From: Cyathus striatus
Taxonomy: Eukaryota > Basidiomycota > Agaricomycetes > Agaricales > Nidulariaceae
Assembly: GCA_025738555.1 (NCBI GenBank)
Contig: JAOVFP010000008.1
Coordinates: 4,898,001 to 4,962,000, forward strand
Length of the DNA stretch: 64,000 bases
Reading direction: 5' to 3'
Within the stretch, counting starts at the first letter, position 1. Every line of letters starts with the position of its first letter. The position numbers and the translations under genes were made by a program. The notes under the pieces were generated by a model. It was not told the origin of the DNA and searched no databases. It saw nothing but the letters and a program-made list of their open reading frames with translations. Positions 11,883 through 22,650 of this stretch are shown one piece after another.

Positions 11883-12054
11883 GGCCAGCAGTGGGGTCTG
11901 TCTCTTGAGGAAGAGGGAGGAAAGAGAGGACGAAAGAACAAGACGAAGAGCTGGGAAGTAAAAAGAGAGAGAGCTGGACGGCGCGGGACTTTGAATGGAC
12001 CCGAGTCTGGGAGCAATGCTGATGAGCCAAGAGCTGATCGGGCGAAACGGTCCG

Positions 12055-12063
12055 TTATGCCAT
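12055..12063 (-). promoter_or_regulatory. Minimal uORF (Met-Ala-stop) in the bZIP leader
   Basis: On the minus strand ATG GCA TAA lies about 170 nt upstream of the bZIP start at 11882, and I see no other ATG between them. If transcription begins upstream of it, ribosomes would meet this two-codon frame first. The transcript start is not known, so the role is an inference. Confidence 0.35.
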
Positions 12064-14641
12064 TGCCAATTGTAAATTCACAATAATCAACCTCTACTGG
12101 CACTCCTCCTGTCTCTCCTCTCTCCTCATCTCTTTTTCCTCTCGCCTCCCCGTCTTCTGTTTTGCCTATCGCCTTCCATCTCTACCTCCTGCTATCCAAC
12201 TCCACTCCACCGTCCAACATCCCCGGACCACCATCACCTCGCATCTCCCGACCACCTGACCGATGGCGTAATCGTAATCCTCTTACTCATCGCTCCAGTA
12301 CTGTACATCATTCCAGCCACCGCGTCGCTTACAATCCTCGCCTACCGGATTAACAGTCTGATTTACCGCAGGAATCTTATGTCTCTTCTAAATTCCAATT
12401 CCCCCGGCGCGTTCCTTTCTCCAGGTAGATGGAACCACTACAGAATATCAACGAAAGATACAGACCCATATCCTCCCTCCCACGTCGTGCTTGGTAATGT
12501 GTGTGAATTTGGTGTGAACACATTCCTCTTTTACATTCCAGCCAGCATGGCCATGTCTTCGCGAATCAACCAGCTTCTTCTTACAGAATGTTGACAGTTG
12601 TCATGTCATACATCGCAGGGGAAGGCACAATCACTCAAATGACCTGGACTACACAAGTGTACTTAATTAGGTACCTCTTGCGAGCCTCTTCAAGCTGTTC
12701 TGAAGAGTAAAATGGCGACATATATTAGTTGAATGGCAGGATGAAAAACGAAATCACGCACCGTACATATTTTACATATAGTATAGCCATGAGCTAGCAG
12801 AGAGTAACTAATATACACCCTGATATCGTCCAGTGATTCGAGAACACCGGCCGACCAGATTAGAAAGAACACAAGAGATCGTCCAAGAACACTAAGAAAT
12901 TTCACCGGCGAACAGTGCTTTTGAGTCAATTGGACAGAAAAGAGCTTGCACATATCGTCTGAGAGACACTGAATAAAAACTCTCCATTGGTGATGCTTCG
13001 AGTAAACCAGACCAGAAATTTAAAGTGCCACTGCATCCCGTATAAACAGTAACTTCATTGGTAATGTCTTGTCACTTGCCAAAGGATCACACACGGTGAC
13101 ACACCCATTCTTCATTGGGAATAAGTCATTGTTGTGTGATGACCAACCATGTATAATCTGGAGTATAGTCAGCCCGTTATTCAATATACATTCCATTTCA
13201 TCAAGAACTTTGAATCCTTTACTCTGTCGGCCAGTCCTGACACTCCGCAGTGAACTAGAATAGCCTGCCAATCAGCTCATAGCAATCCATTATACAAACT
13301 CCTCTGTCCACACGGTGTAACCGGCTGCTTTGATTTCCGCGCTGAATATCTACCCACAAACGTTCCAAGAAAGAGTATGCAAGCCACCGAGTAACGAATC
13401 ACGTATGTCCTCCTAGAGAAGCCCGAGTTGAATGACTCAACATATTGTCCCCGTTGAAGAGCGCTGGCATAAAGTAAGGTATTCTTGCGTACGCCGAATT
13501 AGCGTAAGCACGCTGTCGGAGGTGACATGTGACACTGCGATATCAAAGGATATCAATGTGTCAGTCGGCATAGGTAGTCGTTATATTCGGGCTCGTACAC
13601 CCTCACATGATTCGGCAAGATAAAGACCCATGCAAGAACCAAGACGAGAAGAACTGCTTATCAATGATCAGAATTCATTTGACTGCGATAATGGACACAG
13701 TACTTACCTACCATCGAAAACCGATAATAGCGGCTGTAACGAAATTTATGTATAGTCCATTGGGACTGGAAGAAATTTGTGCTGACGATGACATATGCAT
13801 GGCGCAGAGAAGGCATGAGATAGTTGACGGCAGAATGGCTCAAGAGTCTTCAACATGAGGAAGGCATCCTAGTTCGACACTGAGCATTTGCGATCCTATC
13901 AGAATATGTCCGTTTTGCCATGATGACAGAAATACTCACCACCCAAATTCTCGCCTATGCCGAAGTGAGAACCCCGAAGATCCCTCGAGATTTCGAAGTT
14001 GAAAACTTTGAGACGTTAGCGTGTTTTTGTAGTAGTCCGCAAGTAGCAGCTACGCAGGGATAGCCATGCACCTAAGCACGCAAGGGCTGTTTACGTCCGT
14101 AGCTAGATAAAGGAGTGACAACAAACAGGCAGCGAGAAGAGAACCCTGAAATCGGAAAGACACGTTTTCACTCAACCGAGAGTGAAGTGTTGAACATTAA
14201 TGGAAAAGTTTATAGACCCTGAAGGAGATGCTATGGTTATATCCCAAGTATCCCAAGCGCCGTTTCAGCGTCACGTTGCAGAAGATAAGCCATAAGAGGA
14301 GCGGTACTGCTTATTTGGTTAAATCAAGCAAGCTCCGAGAAAACAGGCGTATGAGGAAGACGAAATGAGCGGGCATGAGGAAATTTGAGAATAAATAATT
14401 GCAGGGTTTTATATAAGTTTCAAGGATAACGCGACTGGTGACACCATGATGTCGCGGGCTCACGAAAGAACTCGGTGCTGGGCTCGGGATGATTGCTTGG
14501 TAATCATGTGTGGGAACTTGTTCGTTGCTTACACTGCACTGTATAATTATTAATATATTACTTACTGTAATTATCTACACTTTGTACTTAAATAACCTCT
14601 ACTCGCTATTACTACCATCGTTGTTGTACTGCTGTTTGAAT
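12064..14641. other. Long region between bZIP and Cwc24 genes; one possible membrane-helix frame
   Basis: The first 200 bases are strongly pyrimidine-rich on the + strand, as at fungal transcription starts, which would fit a divergent transcript. A + strand frame from about 12120 to 12594 stays open and encodes one hydrophobic helix but has no suitable ATG (see findings). From 12.6 to 14.6 kb only scattered short frames occur. The last part must contain the Cwc24 promoter. Confidence 0.4.
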
Positions 14642-15749
14642 ATGGCCAGTAGCGAAGCTCAAGTTAAAGTACCATTCTTTAAAAAGGGGAAATCCCGCCC
14701 AACTACTGCCAGAATACGAGCTCCTGATTCCACAGCAGCAGCAGACACTCAATCTTCATCCGTGCCTTCCTCGTCAAAGTCCGAAGTTGTATTACCATCC
14801 AAAAAGTCCACGGCAAATCTTCTCAGTGCAGGCACAAAGCGCACTGTCTCACAACGAGACGAACTTGATGCACCGGAGAGGGAAGGGCCCGATGTCAAGT
14901 GGACAGCAGAAGGCTCACACGTCAATGCTGCATTGGAAATATTGGCTGGTGATGAGGCGGAGGAATTATTAGAAAAGCGGCGACGGAAGGAGAAGGCTGA
15001 TGCTGGAGAGGAAGAAGAAATACCAGATGATGGACAGTACAGAGGCCAGAAGGCGTATAAGTCTCACATAAAGAAGAACCAGGATGTTCCCAAGTCTATG
15101 CGAGTGGGGCCACAACGAAGCACAAGCACAATCCGTACAGTAACTATAATCGACTACCAACCCGATGTTTGTAAGGATTACAAAGGTTAGTTGACCGCTC
15201 ACGCTAGTTCTCGTGTACATAACTGACAGTACTTATTTTGTGTATAGAAACTGGCTACTGTGGCTTCGGTGATACATGTAAATTCTTGCATGATCGCGGG
15301 ACATGTAAGTTCTTTCAGTGCATCTTCCAGGAACCCCTTTAACACCGATCATGACGTCGGCAGACCTTGCAGGTTGGCAGCTGGATCAGCTCGCGGAAAA
15401 AAATGCGAAGAGACAAGACTCTGACTCTGGCTCGGACTCGGACGACGAGGATGTTCCGTTTGCATGTCTAATTTGTCGAAAACATTACACCGACCCTGTC
15501 GTCACGCGCTGTGGTCATTATTACTGTTCAGCCTGCGCTATTAAACGTTACGCAAAGACACCAAAGTGTCTCGCCTGCGGTGCCCCGACCGGAGGCATCT
15601 TCAATAGAGCAGACAAGATCATAGAAAAAATGAACAAGAAAAGGAAGGAAAAGGAGAGCAAGGAGGATGAACATGACAGTGGTCCTGACGTTCAAATTGA
15701 AGGGCTTAAAGAAGATCATGAAGGCACTGACACTGACACTTCCGATTGA
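14642..15749 (+). CDS. CWC24: Pre-mRNA splicing factor Cwc24 / RNF113 (CCCH + RING)
   Basis: This is a spliceosome-associated protein that acts around the first catalytic step. Exon 1 starts [15 protein letters not shown], the conserved amino end of the family, followed by a disordered Ser-rich part, the GSHVNAALE patch and a charged segment. The CCCH finger spans the first intron: VCKDYK then [15 protein letters not shown], spacing C-x8-C-x5-C-x3-H. After a second intron the frame resumes at LAGWQLDQ, then a C3HC4 RING from [10 protein letters not shown] through RCGHYYC to KCLACG. The tail is Lys/Glu-rich. The ATG at 14642 is preferred over one at 14510 because conserved sequence begins there and the extra residues would be an odd hydrophobic run. 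Total is about 325 residues, normal for the family. Confidence 0.95.
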
Positions 15750-17124
15750 TAACTGTTATCTAGTACTATACAAAGGTTTCAGGTCCTGTGCGTTGTCTCA
15801 GACAATTTTTGTGTATTTTATCTGAAATCTATTTTCGTTAGTTGCATTTTACCTGATTCTGCGCACATGAAATATGCGTTCATGACAACGCGTACGCACG
15901 CTTGCAACGGTTGTCGACGCGAGACGAAGGACATGAATCACTGGAACGTGTTCTCTGTCGTGCTCATTCTGCGCATCAACTGCTAGCATGCACATTTCAT
16001 TTATGTCAAAGCTACCCGTCATTAGATTAGAACTAAATGTGGTGTGCGGACATTATTAATAATTAGTGCTCGCTCAGATTTGTTCTGCGTTCTTCGTCAA
16101 ACTTCGTCAAGCTTCCTGTGACGATCCTGATTCATAGAATCAATTGAATTTTGCGAATACCTGTAACATTCTCGTTACTCAAATGAACTACATAGATCTT
16201 TGTAAGTTTTGTAATGTTCCAGTTTTGCAGTAAGCCTACAATTTGTTCCGCATTGAAGGCCTTCAGAAATTGAGTACACAGTGCAAACACATTCCCGTGA
16301 CGTGCTTATGAGCCAAGTGTCATATCAATCTTGATTGTCACAATATCGGTGATTGTATCTACGATGTGTCCTGCACCACTGATAGGAACCAGTGTTATGT
16401 TAAAGTTAGACCGGCACGAGGAGGCATGAGGTAGATCTCAGGGTTCGGGTAGTGGAAAACAAGGGACCGAAATGATAACTCCCGAGGTATATTGATCTCG
16501 ACGACAGTCATAAGCACTAAACGATCTTATATACATACAAGACAGAGGACATGTACGCATGACCACTCAACCGACAGAATGAGCGGTTGATACGGTATCT
16601 TCAGAGATATTTGGCCTATCTGAGTATGAACCCCCTACAGCACAAAAAGAAACTCGGATCCGACAATGAAAGGCCGGCAACGCAAGATCGATTCAAATTA
16701 GCAATTGTGTTAGACGTTTTCTAAATTCTTAAGTTCTTGAGGTGAGGTGATGAGATCTAAAAATCAACTATGGAAGCAGAAGCGCAAAATGCCGTACTTT
16801 CATACATCTATCTTGGGTATCTGAATACTGTTCGGATATCATGAATCATGATGTCTTCTCCAGCCATTCCCATGAACACAGAGCTTAAGGAGCAAAAGTA
16901 AGACAACGAACATCTATTCTAACCACCCATGGAACAGTCGTAAGAGTATTCAAGAGGGCACATGGAATACAGGTTGGCTGTCGGATGCCATATCAGGCAT
17001 TAGGAGTAGGTCTTATGGTAGGGTAGCTGATTAAACCATAGGTAGTAAGTAGTACTAGGTAACATTGAGAAAGGGGGTCAAGTTGACTGAGAAAAATACG
17101 CTCACCGACTATTGTAGACCTCTA
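15750..17124. other. Intergenic region between convergent genes
   Basis: This 1.4 kb lies between the Cwc24 stop (+) and the zinc-finger gene stop (-). No open frame with a recognisable domain, no RNA gene and no repeat was seen. Confidence 0.5.
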
Positions 17125-18028
17125 CTAAGGCATCTCATCGCATCCATTATCCAAATGCCGCTTAAGAGAGTCAGCTCTACATAGCAAGTGTGAGACCAAA
17201 TAGGATGTTCACCAAAGATTATCCTCACCTGCTGAACTCCTTCTCGCAATAACGACAGCGATGAATGACTGGTGACGCCAGGTGCTGGGTTTCGTGGTGC
17301 CGCTTTCGATCATGAGACCGAGAAAACGTCTTTCCACATTTTTCACAGGGGAAGCGCTCGCCTGAGGGAGACGAGGTTGAAGTCGGCGAGGTCGTAGCTC
17401 CTGTGGAAGTGCGTGGCCGACTGGTAGAAATTCGACCTGGTCTCGGTATTTGTGCCTGCGATGAGGGGACAACATGAGGAGGATGAGGATAATTTCCTGA
17501 GTACTGGTCGGCGACGACAGGAGATGATCCCGGTAGGGGATAAGTCGAATATGAATTGGTCATGTCGGTTGGTGTCGGAATAAAAGCTGCATGACCCGAC
17601 GGAGGAACGCGATGGTCGCTGGGCGCGGGATAGTATTGCCCTTGGGAAGGATAGCTAGCATGCGGAACTGAGGACGATGAAGAGACAATTCCTTGAGGCT
17701 GGTAATATCGTGGATCTTGTCTACTACCGCTCGCGTAACGGTGTCCGGGTGATAATGCTGGAGTCATACTGCGAATGTATTGGCTAGCCTGTGCTATTTT
17801 TCCAATAAATAATGTCACAACGCTAGAGTGTTTCCGGCATATATACTTACGTTCGGTGGCGCCAGCTGCATTTTGGTTTGATATATAGTATCCTGGACTA
17901 TCATATCCTGTTTGGGGGTAGGGGATTGCTGCCATGGGGTATTCCGAAGTTTGAGAAGAGACCTGTCCACCAGGATAATACGCATTGGAATCGTCATAGG
18001 TGTAAGGGTGAGAGTCGCGACGTTGCAT
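17125..18028 (-). CDS. C2H2 zinc-finger protein (putative transcription factor)
   Basis: Read from ATG 18028 (MQRRDSHPYTYDD), the first 190 or so residues are Tyr/Pro/Ser-rich and disordered. A classic C2H2 finger follows, FPCEKCGKTFSRSHDRKRH ending ETQH, then a second finger that starts HRCRYCEKEFSR and is completed by a last exon, ADSLKRHLDNGCDEMP-stop, ending at 17125. This second finger has His then Cys as its last ligands (C2HC). The final intron uses gtgagg and a tag acceptor near 17170. A further 57 nt intron (17794-17850, GTAAGT...ATAG) lies in the Tyr-rich part; it is a multiple of three and open, so spliced and unspliced forms both keep frame. A nuclear DNA-binding role is likely; targets are unknown. 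Confidence 0.85.
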
Positions 18029-18794
18029 CGTAGTTGTGATTCAAACCAAGAAACCTTTAGTGGAGTTATTAGAGAACGGATGTGAGAGAGGGCACCTATG
18101 ACCAGGATAGAAGAATGGAAAGCGTCCTTTTAATACTTTGGAACGCCCAGACGTCAGAGATGGAACTTGGCGTAAATATGTAGGAATCGGAGGACAGAAA
18201 TTCGCGAATAAGGTCATGGCTCAGGTGTTCGATCTTGGGTCCCGAAAGACAGATGGGGGACCCGCTATCCACGGCTATACGCACTAACCAGGTGCGCGGA
18301 ACCTGCGTTGATCTTCAAGGAAATGAAAGAAGAGACGACGCGGCTTACTAGTGTAGCTTCGGAGCAGTAATATCGAAAGTGGGTAAGATGATACCTAACT
18401 GCCCATAATACCTCATTGGGTGTGAAGATTTCCTGCAAAATCTGTCATGGGAAGGAAGGAGATTGTAATTCGGATAATGTGGCACAGGTAGAAGGAAATC
18501 TACAGATGTGTACCTTTCGGTCAGTAAATTAGCATGAACCCGCTACTCAAAATGGTTAGCCACAGGAAACGGGCAAAAACGAGACAGGGGAGCCATGGGG
18601 TACGATGTCGGTAAAGTACATCAATTTTGACGCTGTTTATGAAAGCGGTCAAGCAAAAATGTTGATTGATTTGACTCGTTTACCGAGACCAAATTAATAC
18701 TTCTAATAGCAGAAACTTCGAACTATTTTGATCTCTCCGGCGGACCTTGTATCGGTATCATAAAATTTGAAGAAAAAAAAATAGAAATTGACCA

Positions 18795-18831
18795 GAAGGC
18801 CTACCCAAACCTAACTTGGTCCTAGGCCTTC
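18795..18831. repeat. Inverted repeat 1 (9 bp arms)
   Basis: Arms GAAGGCCTA (18795-18803) and TAGGCCTTC (18823-18831) are perfect reverse complements separated by 19 nt. It could form a hairpin in DNA or RNA; function unknown. Confidence 0.6.
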
Positions 18832-18843
18832 AGTTGATACCCC

Positions 18844-18887
18844 AAAGCATCTCGTTTCAATCCCGAACTGTTTCAGTGAGATGCTTT
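18844..18887. repeat. Inverted repeat 2 (10 bp arms)
   Basis: Arms AAAGCATCTC (18844-18853) and GAGATGCTTT (18878-18887) are perfect reverse complements separated by 24 nt. It begins 12 nt after inverted repeat 1, so the two make a tandem stem-loop candidate. Confidence 0.6.
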
Positions 18888-18988
18888 TATGTAAATTGTA
18901 CTCTCGATCTTTACTCATTTGTCCCCATTTTCCTAGAGAATACTTGTGAAACTAGAAGATCATAGACGGGTCAGAAGAATAAAGCGTA

Positions 18989-19351
18989 TCACATCTGATG
19001 CGCCGGCGAGCTTAAGGCAAGAAATGCTCTCGATCTAGTTGGCTGTCGACGACTACAAAAATATTGTGAAATGTCTACCTGCTGGGTCAAACCGGAACCG
19101 CGATAAACTTCTAGGGCAGCTGTCGCACTACCAGAAGGGAATACACTTGAGGGTGCGTAAAAGTCTCCATCACGCGAACACCAGGCTGACGTAGGAACCA
19201 GAATATTCTGCAGTGGGCAAGTTATATAGATTGAGGGTTTGATTGCATGAATTCTGACATAGCATGGGCAAAGCCGAAGAGTCAAAGCGGGAGGTAGCGA
19301 GGCTCGAGGTGCAGCATACTGTATGACGGTAGGATTGTGCCAAATACACAC
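18989..19351 (-). CDS. Doubtful 120-codon frame, unknown product
   Basis: This isolated minus-strand frame encodes a neutral protein rich in Ser, Ala and Cys, including the segment SAWCSRDGDFYAPSSVFPSG. No signal peptide or known domain can be named, and plausible flanking exons were not found. It could be a remnant or chance. No function is proposed. Confidence 0.15.
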   Translation of the reverse strand: MCIWHNPTVIQYAAPRASLPPALTLRLCPCYVRIHAIKPSIYITCPLQNILVPTSAWCSRDGDFYAPSSVFPSGSATAALEVYRGSGLTQQVDISQYFCSRRQPTRSRAFLALSSPAHQM

Positions 19352-19703
19352 GAGGAAATCGCGATGTTTAGTTCAGTGGTCACAAATGGGCATAAAGTTG
19401 CCATATCATGTGGAAATAGCCATATCATGAGTGTTAGACGAGCGTAAGACCGCCGGCTCAGCATGAGGGAATTGGATAGTACTTATTAGAAGATGGACGC
19501 CTAATATGCAGTTTGATACAAGTGGGATACTACAGGTCCTGGAGGAGCAGGAGAAGAACATAGTACATACGACAGAACAAAGACAGAGAGAATGAGACTG
19601 ACATGACAGTCGTGTTTACCCTATTGCCCTCTGGAAGGTGTTGACAAACAAGCACAAAATGTGATCATCCTCGGTTACTTATCTTCTCTCGAACTTCCGT
19701 AGT

Positions 19704-21031
19704 ATGGCTCCTTTCGATCTTGACGCTTGCATTCAACAATTATTACGAAAACAACTTCTTCATGAAGCCCTCTTACGAGAAATATGCGAGAAGACCAAGG
19801 AGGTTCTTATGAGAGAGTCTAATGTTGTCCATGTCAGCGCTCCAGTGACGGTTGTTGGGGATATTCATGGGTGAGTCAGCTTTCTCTTTGCATACCCCAG
19901 TTCCTCAACTATTTTCAAGGCAGTTTTATGACCTAATAGAAATATTTCGCATTGGAGGATATGCCCCTCATACCAATTACCTATTTCTCGGTATGAATTC
20001 CTTGAGTTCTTTGACTAACCAGTAACTTCAGCTCCATGCTATAGGTGACTATGTAGACCGCGGACTTTTCAGTGTCGAAACAATATCATTATTAACCTGC
20101 TTGAAGCTGCGCTATCCAGATAGAGTGCAACTGATAAGAGGTAACCACGAGTCAAGGGCAGTTACACAGGTACGTCTCCAATGATTTTTGGATATGTTCC
20201 AAGGACCGACTATGTCATGATGCCTTACAGACCTATGGGTTCTACACAGAATGCGTGAGGAAATATGGTTCTTCGCATGTGTGGACATATTTTACGGATA
20301 TGTTTGACTTCCTTACTTTGTCCGTTGTTATTGATGACCGAATATTCTGCGTTCACGGCGGTACGTGATTTAAACGATCCATCAAAGAACAGCAGCTCAC
20401 AATAGTTTAAAGGCCTCTCGCCATCCATTCATTCTATTGATCAGATAAAAGTGGTAGACCGATTTAGAGGTCTGTGTTTTCTTGTCATAGCCATTCTTGA
20501 CCCCAGTATTAACTCCCGATAGAAATACCGCATGAGGGACCGATGGCGGACCTTGTGTGGTCTGATCCTGATCCAGAAAAAGAAGACTTCGCCATCTCCC
20601 CTCGGTGTGTGTTACTCAATTCGATTCGTACTGTTTGCTTACCTCACGATCGCAAGAGGAGCGGGATATACATTTGGATCTGGTGTTGTTCACAAATTTC
20701 TAGATCAGAACAAGATGTCACATATTCTTCGTGCGCATCAACTATGTATGGAGGGTTACGCATCTTTGTTTGACAAGCATCTTTCAACTGTATGGTCGGC
20801 ACCGAACTATTGCTACCGATGCGGCAATTCCGCAAGTATTCTCGAAGTAGGGCCAGGGGAATCAATGTATTTTAACGTCTTCGAAGCAGCCCCGGAGAAT
20901 GAGCGTGATGGCCCAACCCAACAAGCTGCGCAAAATGCCGGGGGGAAGGTACGCATACTTCGTCACAACTTTTGCAGAAGCTGACGGCTGGTCTGCAACC
21001 TCATTTCTAGCTACCTGAATACTTTTTATAA
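19704..21031 (+). CDS. PPG1: PPG1-type serine/threonine phosphatase catalytic subunit
   Basis: This is a PP2A-like metallophosphatase. In spliced order the metal and catalytic motifs are GDIHGQ, GDYVDRG, RGNHESR, a central FCVHGGLSPS and the late [11 protein letters not shown]. The protein starts [11 protein letters not shown] and ends with a separate mini-exon that gives LPEYFL, the PP2A-family carboxy end that is normally methylated. Among PP2A relatives, the [21 protein letters not shown] context, [12 protein letters not shown] and the tail length match PPG1 (yeast: glycogen accumulation and the Far complex) better than PP2A, PP4 or PP6. About 310 residues with short introns throughout. 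The stop lies 104 bp from the stop of the opposing CRAL-TRIO gene. Assignment to PPG1 is from sequence likeness, not a tree. Confidence 0.9.
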
Positions 21032-21135
21032 GTGGATATGTATATTAGAATGAGGTATCTGAAGCAGTAGTTTTTCATGAATGTATATACTTGTCGTAAT
21101 TATACCCCCTTATACCAGACAATAATGTCATTTCC

Positions 21136-22650
21136 TTAAGCTGTTCTTACGAGCCTCCTCAATAACGAAATGTAGTTTCTAATAGCAAAGGCTCGAATAA
21201 GCACTATACAAACCGTAGCCATGAATAGTGCAGTTAAATGTTTCTTCCACCGTAACCAAAGGAGTAGACCAAGGGTACGGGCTAAATCTCTCTTCCGACG
21301 GCGGCCATGTGGAAGAGATGTATGACCACCGGGTGAAGACGATGCAGGATAACCGTAGAAAGGATTGAGAACCGAAGTCGGCGATATTGAGGCAATCAAA
21401 GGTGGAGAAGGAGAGATGGTTGGTACGAATGCTCTTTGACTTTCGATTTCTGAGAGTTGTCCGGACATCGGTGGCAACGTTCCTACTTCGTGCAAGGGAT
21501 CTCTTAGGTGCCTCAAAGGAGGCAACTCTCCTCCATGATCTATGCAAGCAGCAAATCCGATCAAAATTATGTAACCTTCATCGCAAACTATCGTTACCCA
21601 CCTCTAGGCAATGCAGACGCCCCAAAATAATTGACCAAATCAACCTTAGAGGGGAAGAAAACTCGTGAGAGTGCAGAATCAGGCAATACCCGCCTGTTGG
21701 ACAATTATATGGGTAGAAATGGGATGGCTTATGATGCACAAAGGAAGACCAACTTTACTACGCTCCACATACCAGAGTGCGCCCAGGAGTAGTTAAGCAC
21801 GAACACTATAGGATATCTGTAAACACCTGCGCAAAGAGTACACGCTCAGATGTCACGTACCTCCTGCTAGCATTCCCGGAAATCGTGGTACAATTTCCCT
21901 TACCATCCACGGAATAAGGCTGAGATTCTGGGGACCCCGTAAGTATCTAGCAACCTCTGGTTTAAGAGGAGAAATTTTTTTTTTACCAAACTTTGAATAG
22001 CTGCATCGCGTAAGTCAAGCAATACTACATATTGCAGAGGGGGATCCCCTTCGCGTGTATCATGAAGATGTTTGAGGTGGATTCTCAGTTTCTCACAAAG
22101 CCGGATAATGAGTGTTTTACTGGTAGAAGAATCCTGGTTAAAGGCCGATGCCCTAATCACAAGTATTGGTCTGCCAAACGGGTCGCCAGACCCGACCGGC
22201 AAGCAGTGTACATTAGATATCGGCGTCTGAGGTGTTAAGGGCCACAGATGTTCCAAACGCCAAATCAAAGCTTTTCTAATTGCTTCCATAGCGAATGACT
22301 TCGTAAATTTATTACGCTGGAGAGCCACGGAATATCAGCGCCTTTGTCAATATGTAATTGCGCGTGTAGTGCAATGCTTACCCTTGAAATTCGGAAGATG
22401 GATGCTGTGCAAGGGAAACATCGTGACCTCATTTCGGGTGAAAAAATAAAGCTATGGTGAACGTACATGTGTCGCGCAACCATTCCTTCGCCCACTCCGT
22501 GGCGTCCGGAGGAAGCTCTAGTTCATCCGTAACAGAAGGGAGAATGTCACGAATCAGTGTCGCCTGCAAATTGAGAATATCTTCCAAGTTTTCGCGGTAG
22601 CTAACGAGAAGACGTTCACAATTATGTTGTAAACGACTTCGAATATCCAT
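21136..22650 (-). CDS. CRAL-TRIO (Sec14-like) lipid-binding protein with C-terminal membrane anchor
   Basis: The predicted role is binding or transfer of a hydrophobic lipid at a membrane. Minus-strand exons join from ATG 22650 (MDIRSRLQHNCERLL). The CRAL-TRIO amino part follows as IFRISRRNKFTKSF..EAIRKAL, using a small exon entered at ttgcacag. The lipid-binding core runs through QYVVLLDLRDAAIQSL, PWMVREIVPRFPGML, PIVFVLNYSWAHSGMWSVVK, RVLPDSALSRVFFP and the ending LPRDHGGELPPL. After a Ser/Pro-rich linker a basic GRRRKRDLARTL segment precedes a hydrophobic helix (about LTALFMATVCIVLIRAFAI) near the carboxy end, suggesting a tail anchor. Splice phases agree across the five or six exons. The cargo is unknown. 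Convergent with PPG1. Confidence 0.85.

Larger units (their letters stand above)
18029..19703. other. Divergent intergenic region with two stem-loop candidates
   Basis: This holds the promoters of the zinc-finger gene (-) and PPG1 (+). Two perfect inverted repeats sit side by side at 18795-18831 and 18844-18887. A minus-strand frame at 18989-19351 (120 codons) has no recognised domain. The rest shows nothing I can support. Confidence 0.45.

Noticed and set aside
11162..12103. Several frames of 85-163 codons around the bZIP gene
   Set aside because: They are shadows of the GC-rich, low-complexity bZIP coding region and its pyrimidine-rich leader.
12162..12353. 63-codon frame upstream of the Cwc24 region
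   Set aside because: It starts at TTG rather than ATG and is Ser/Pro/Arg-rich, reflecting the pyrimidine tract; the overlapping frame with a hydrophobic helix is more interesting.
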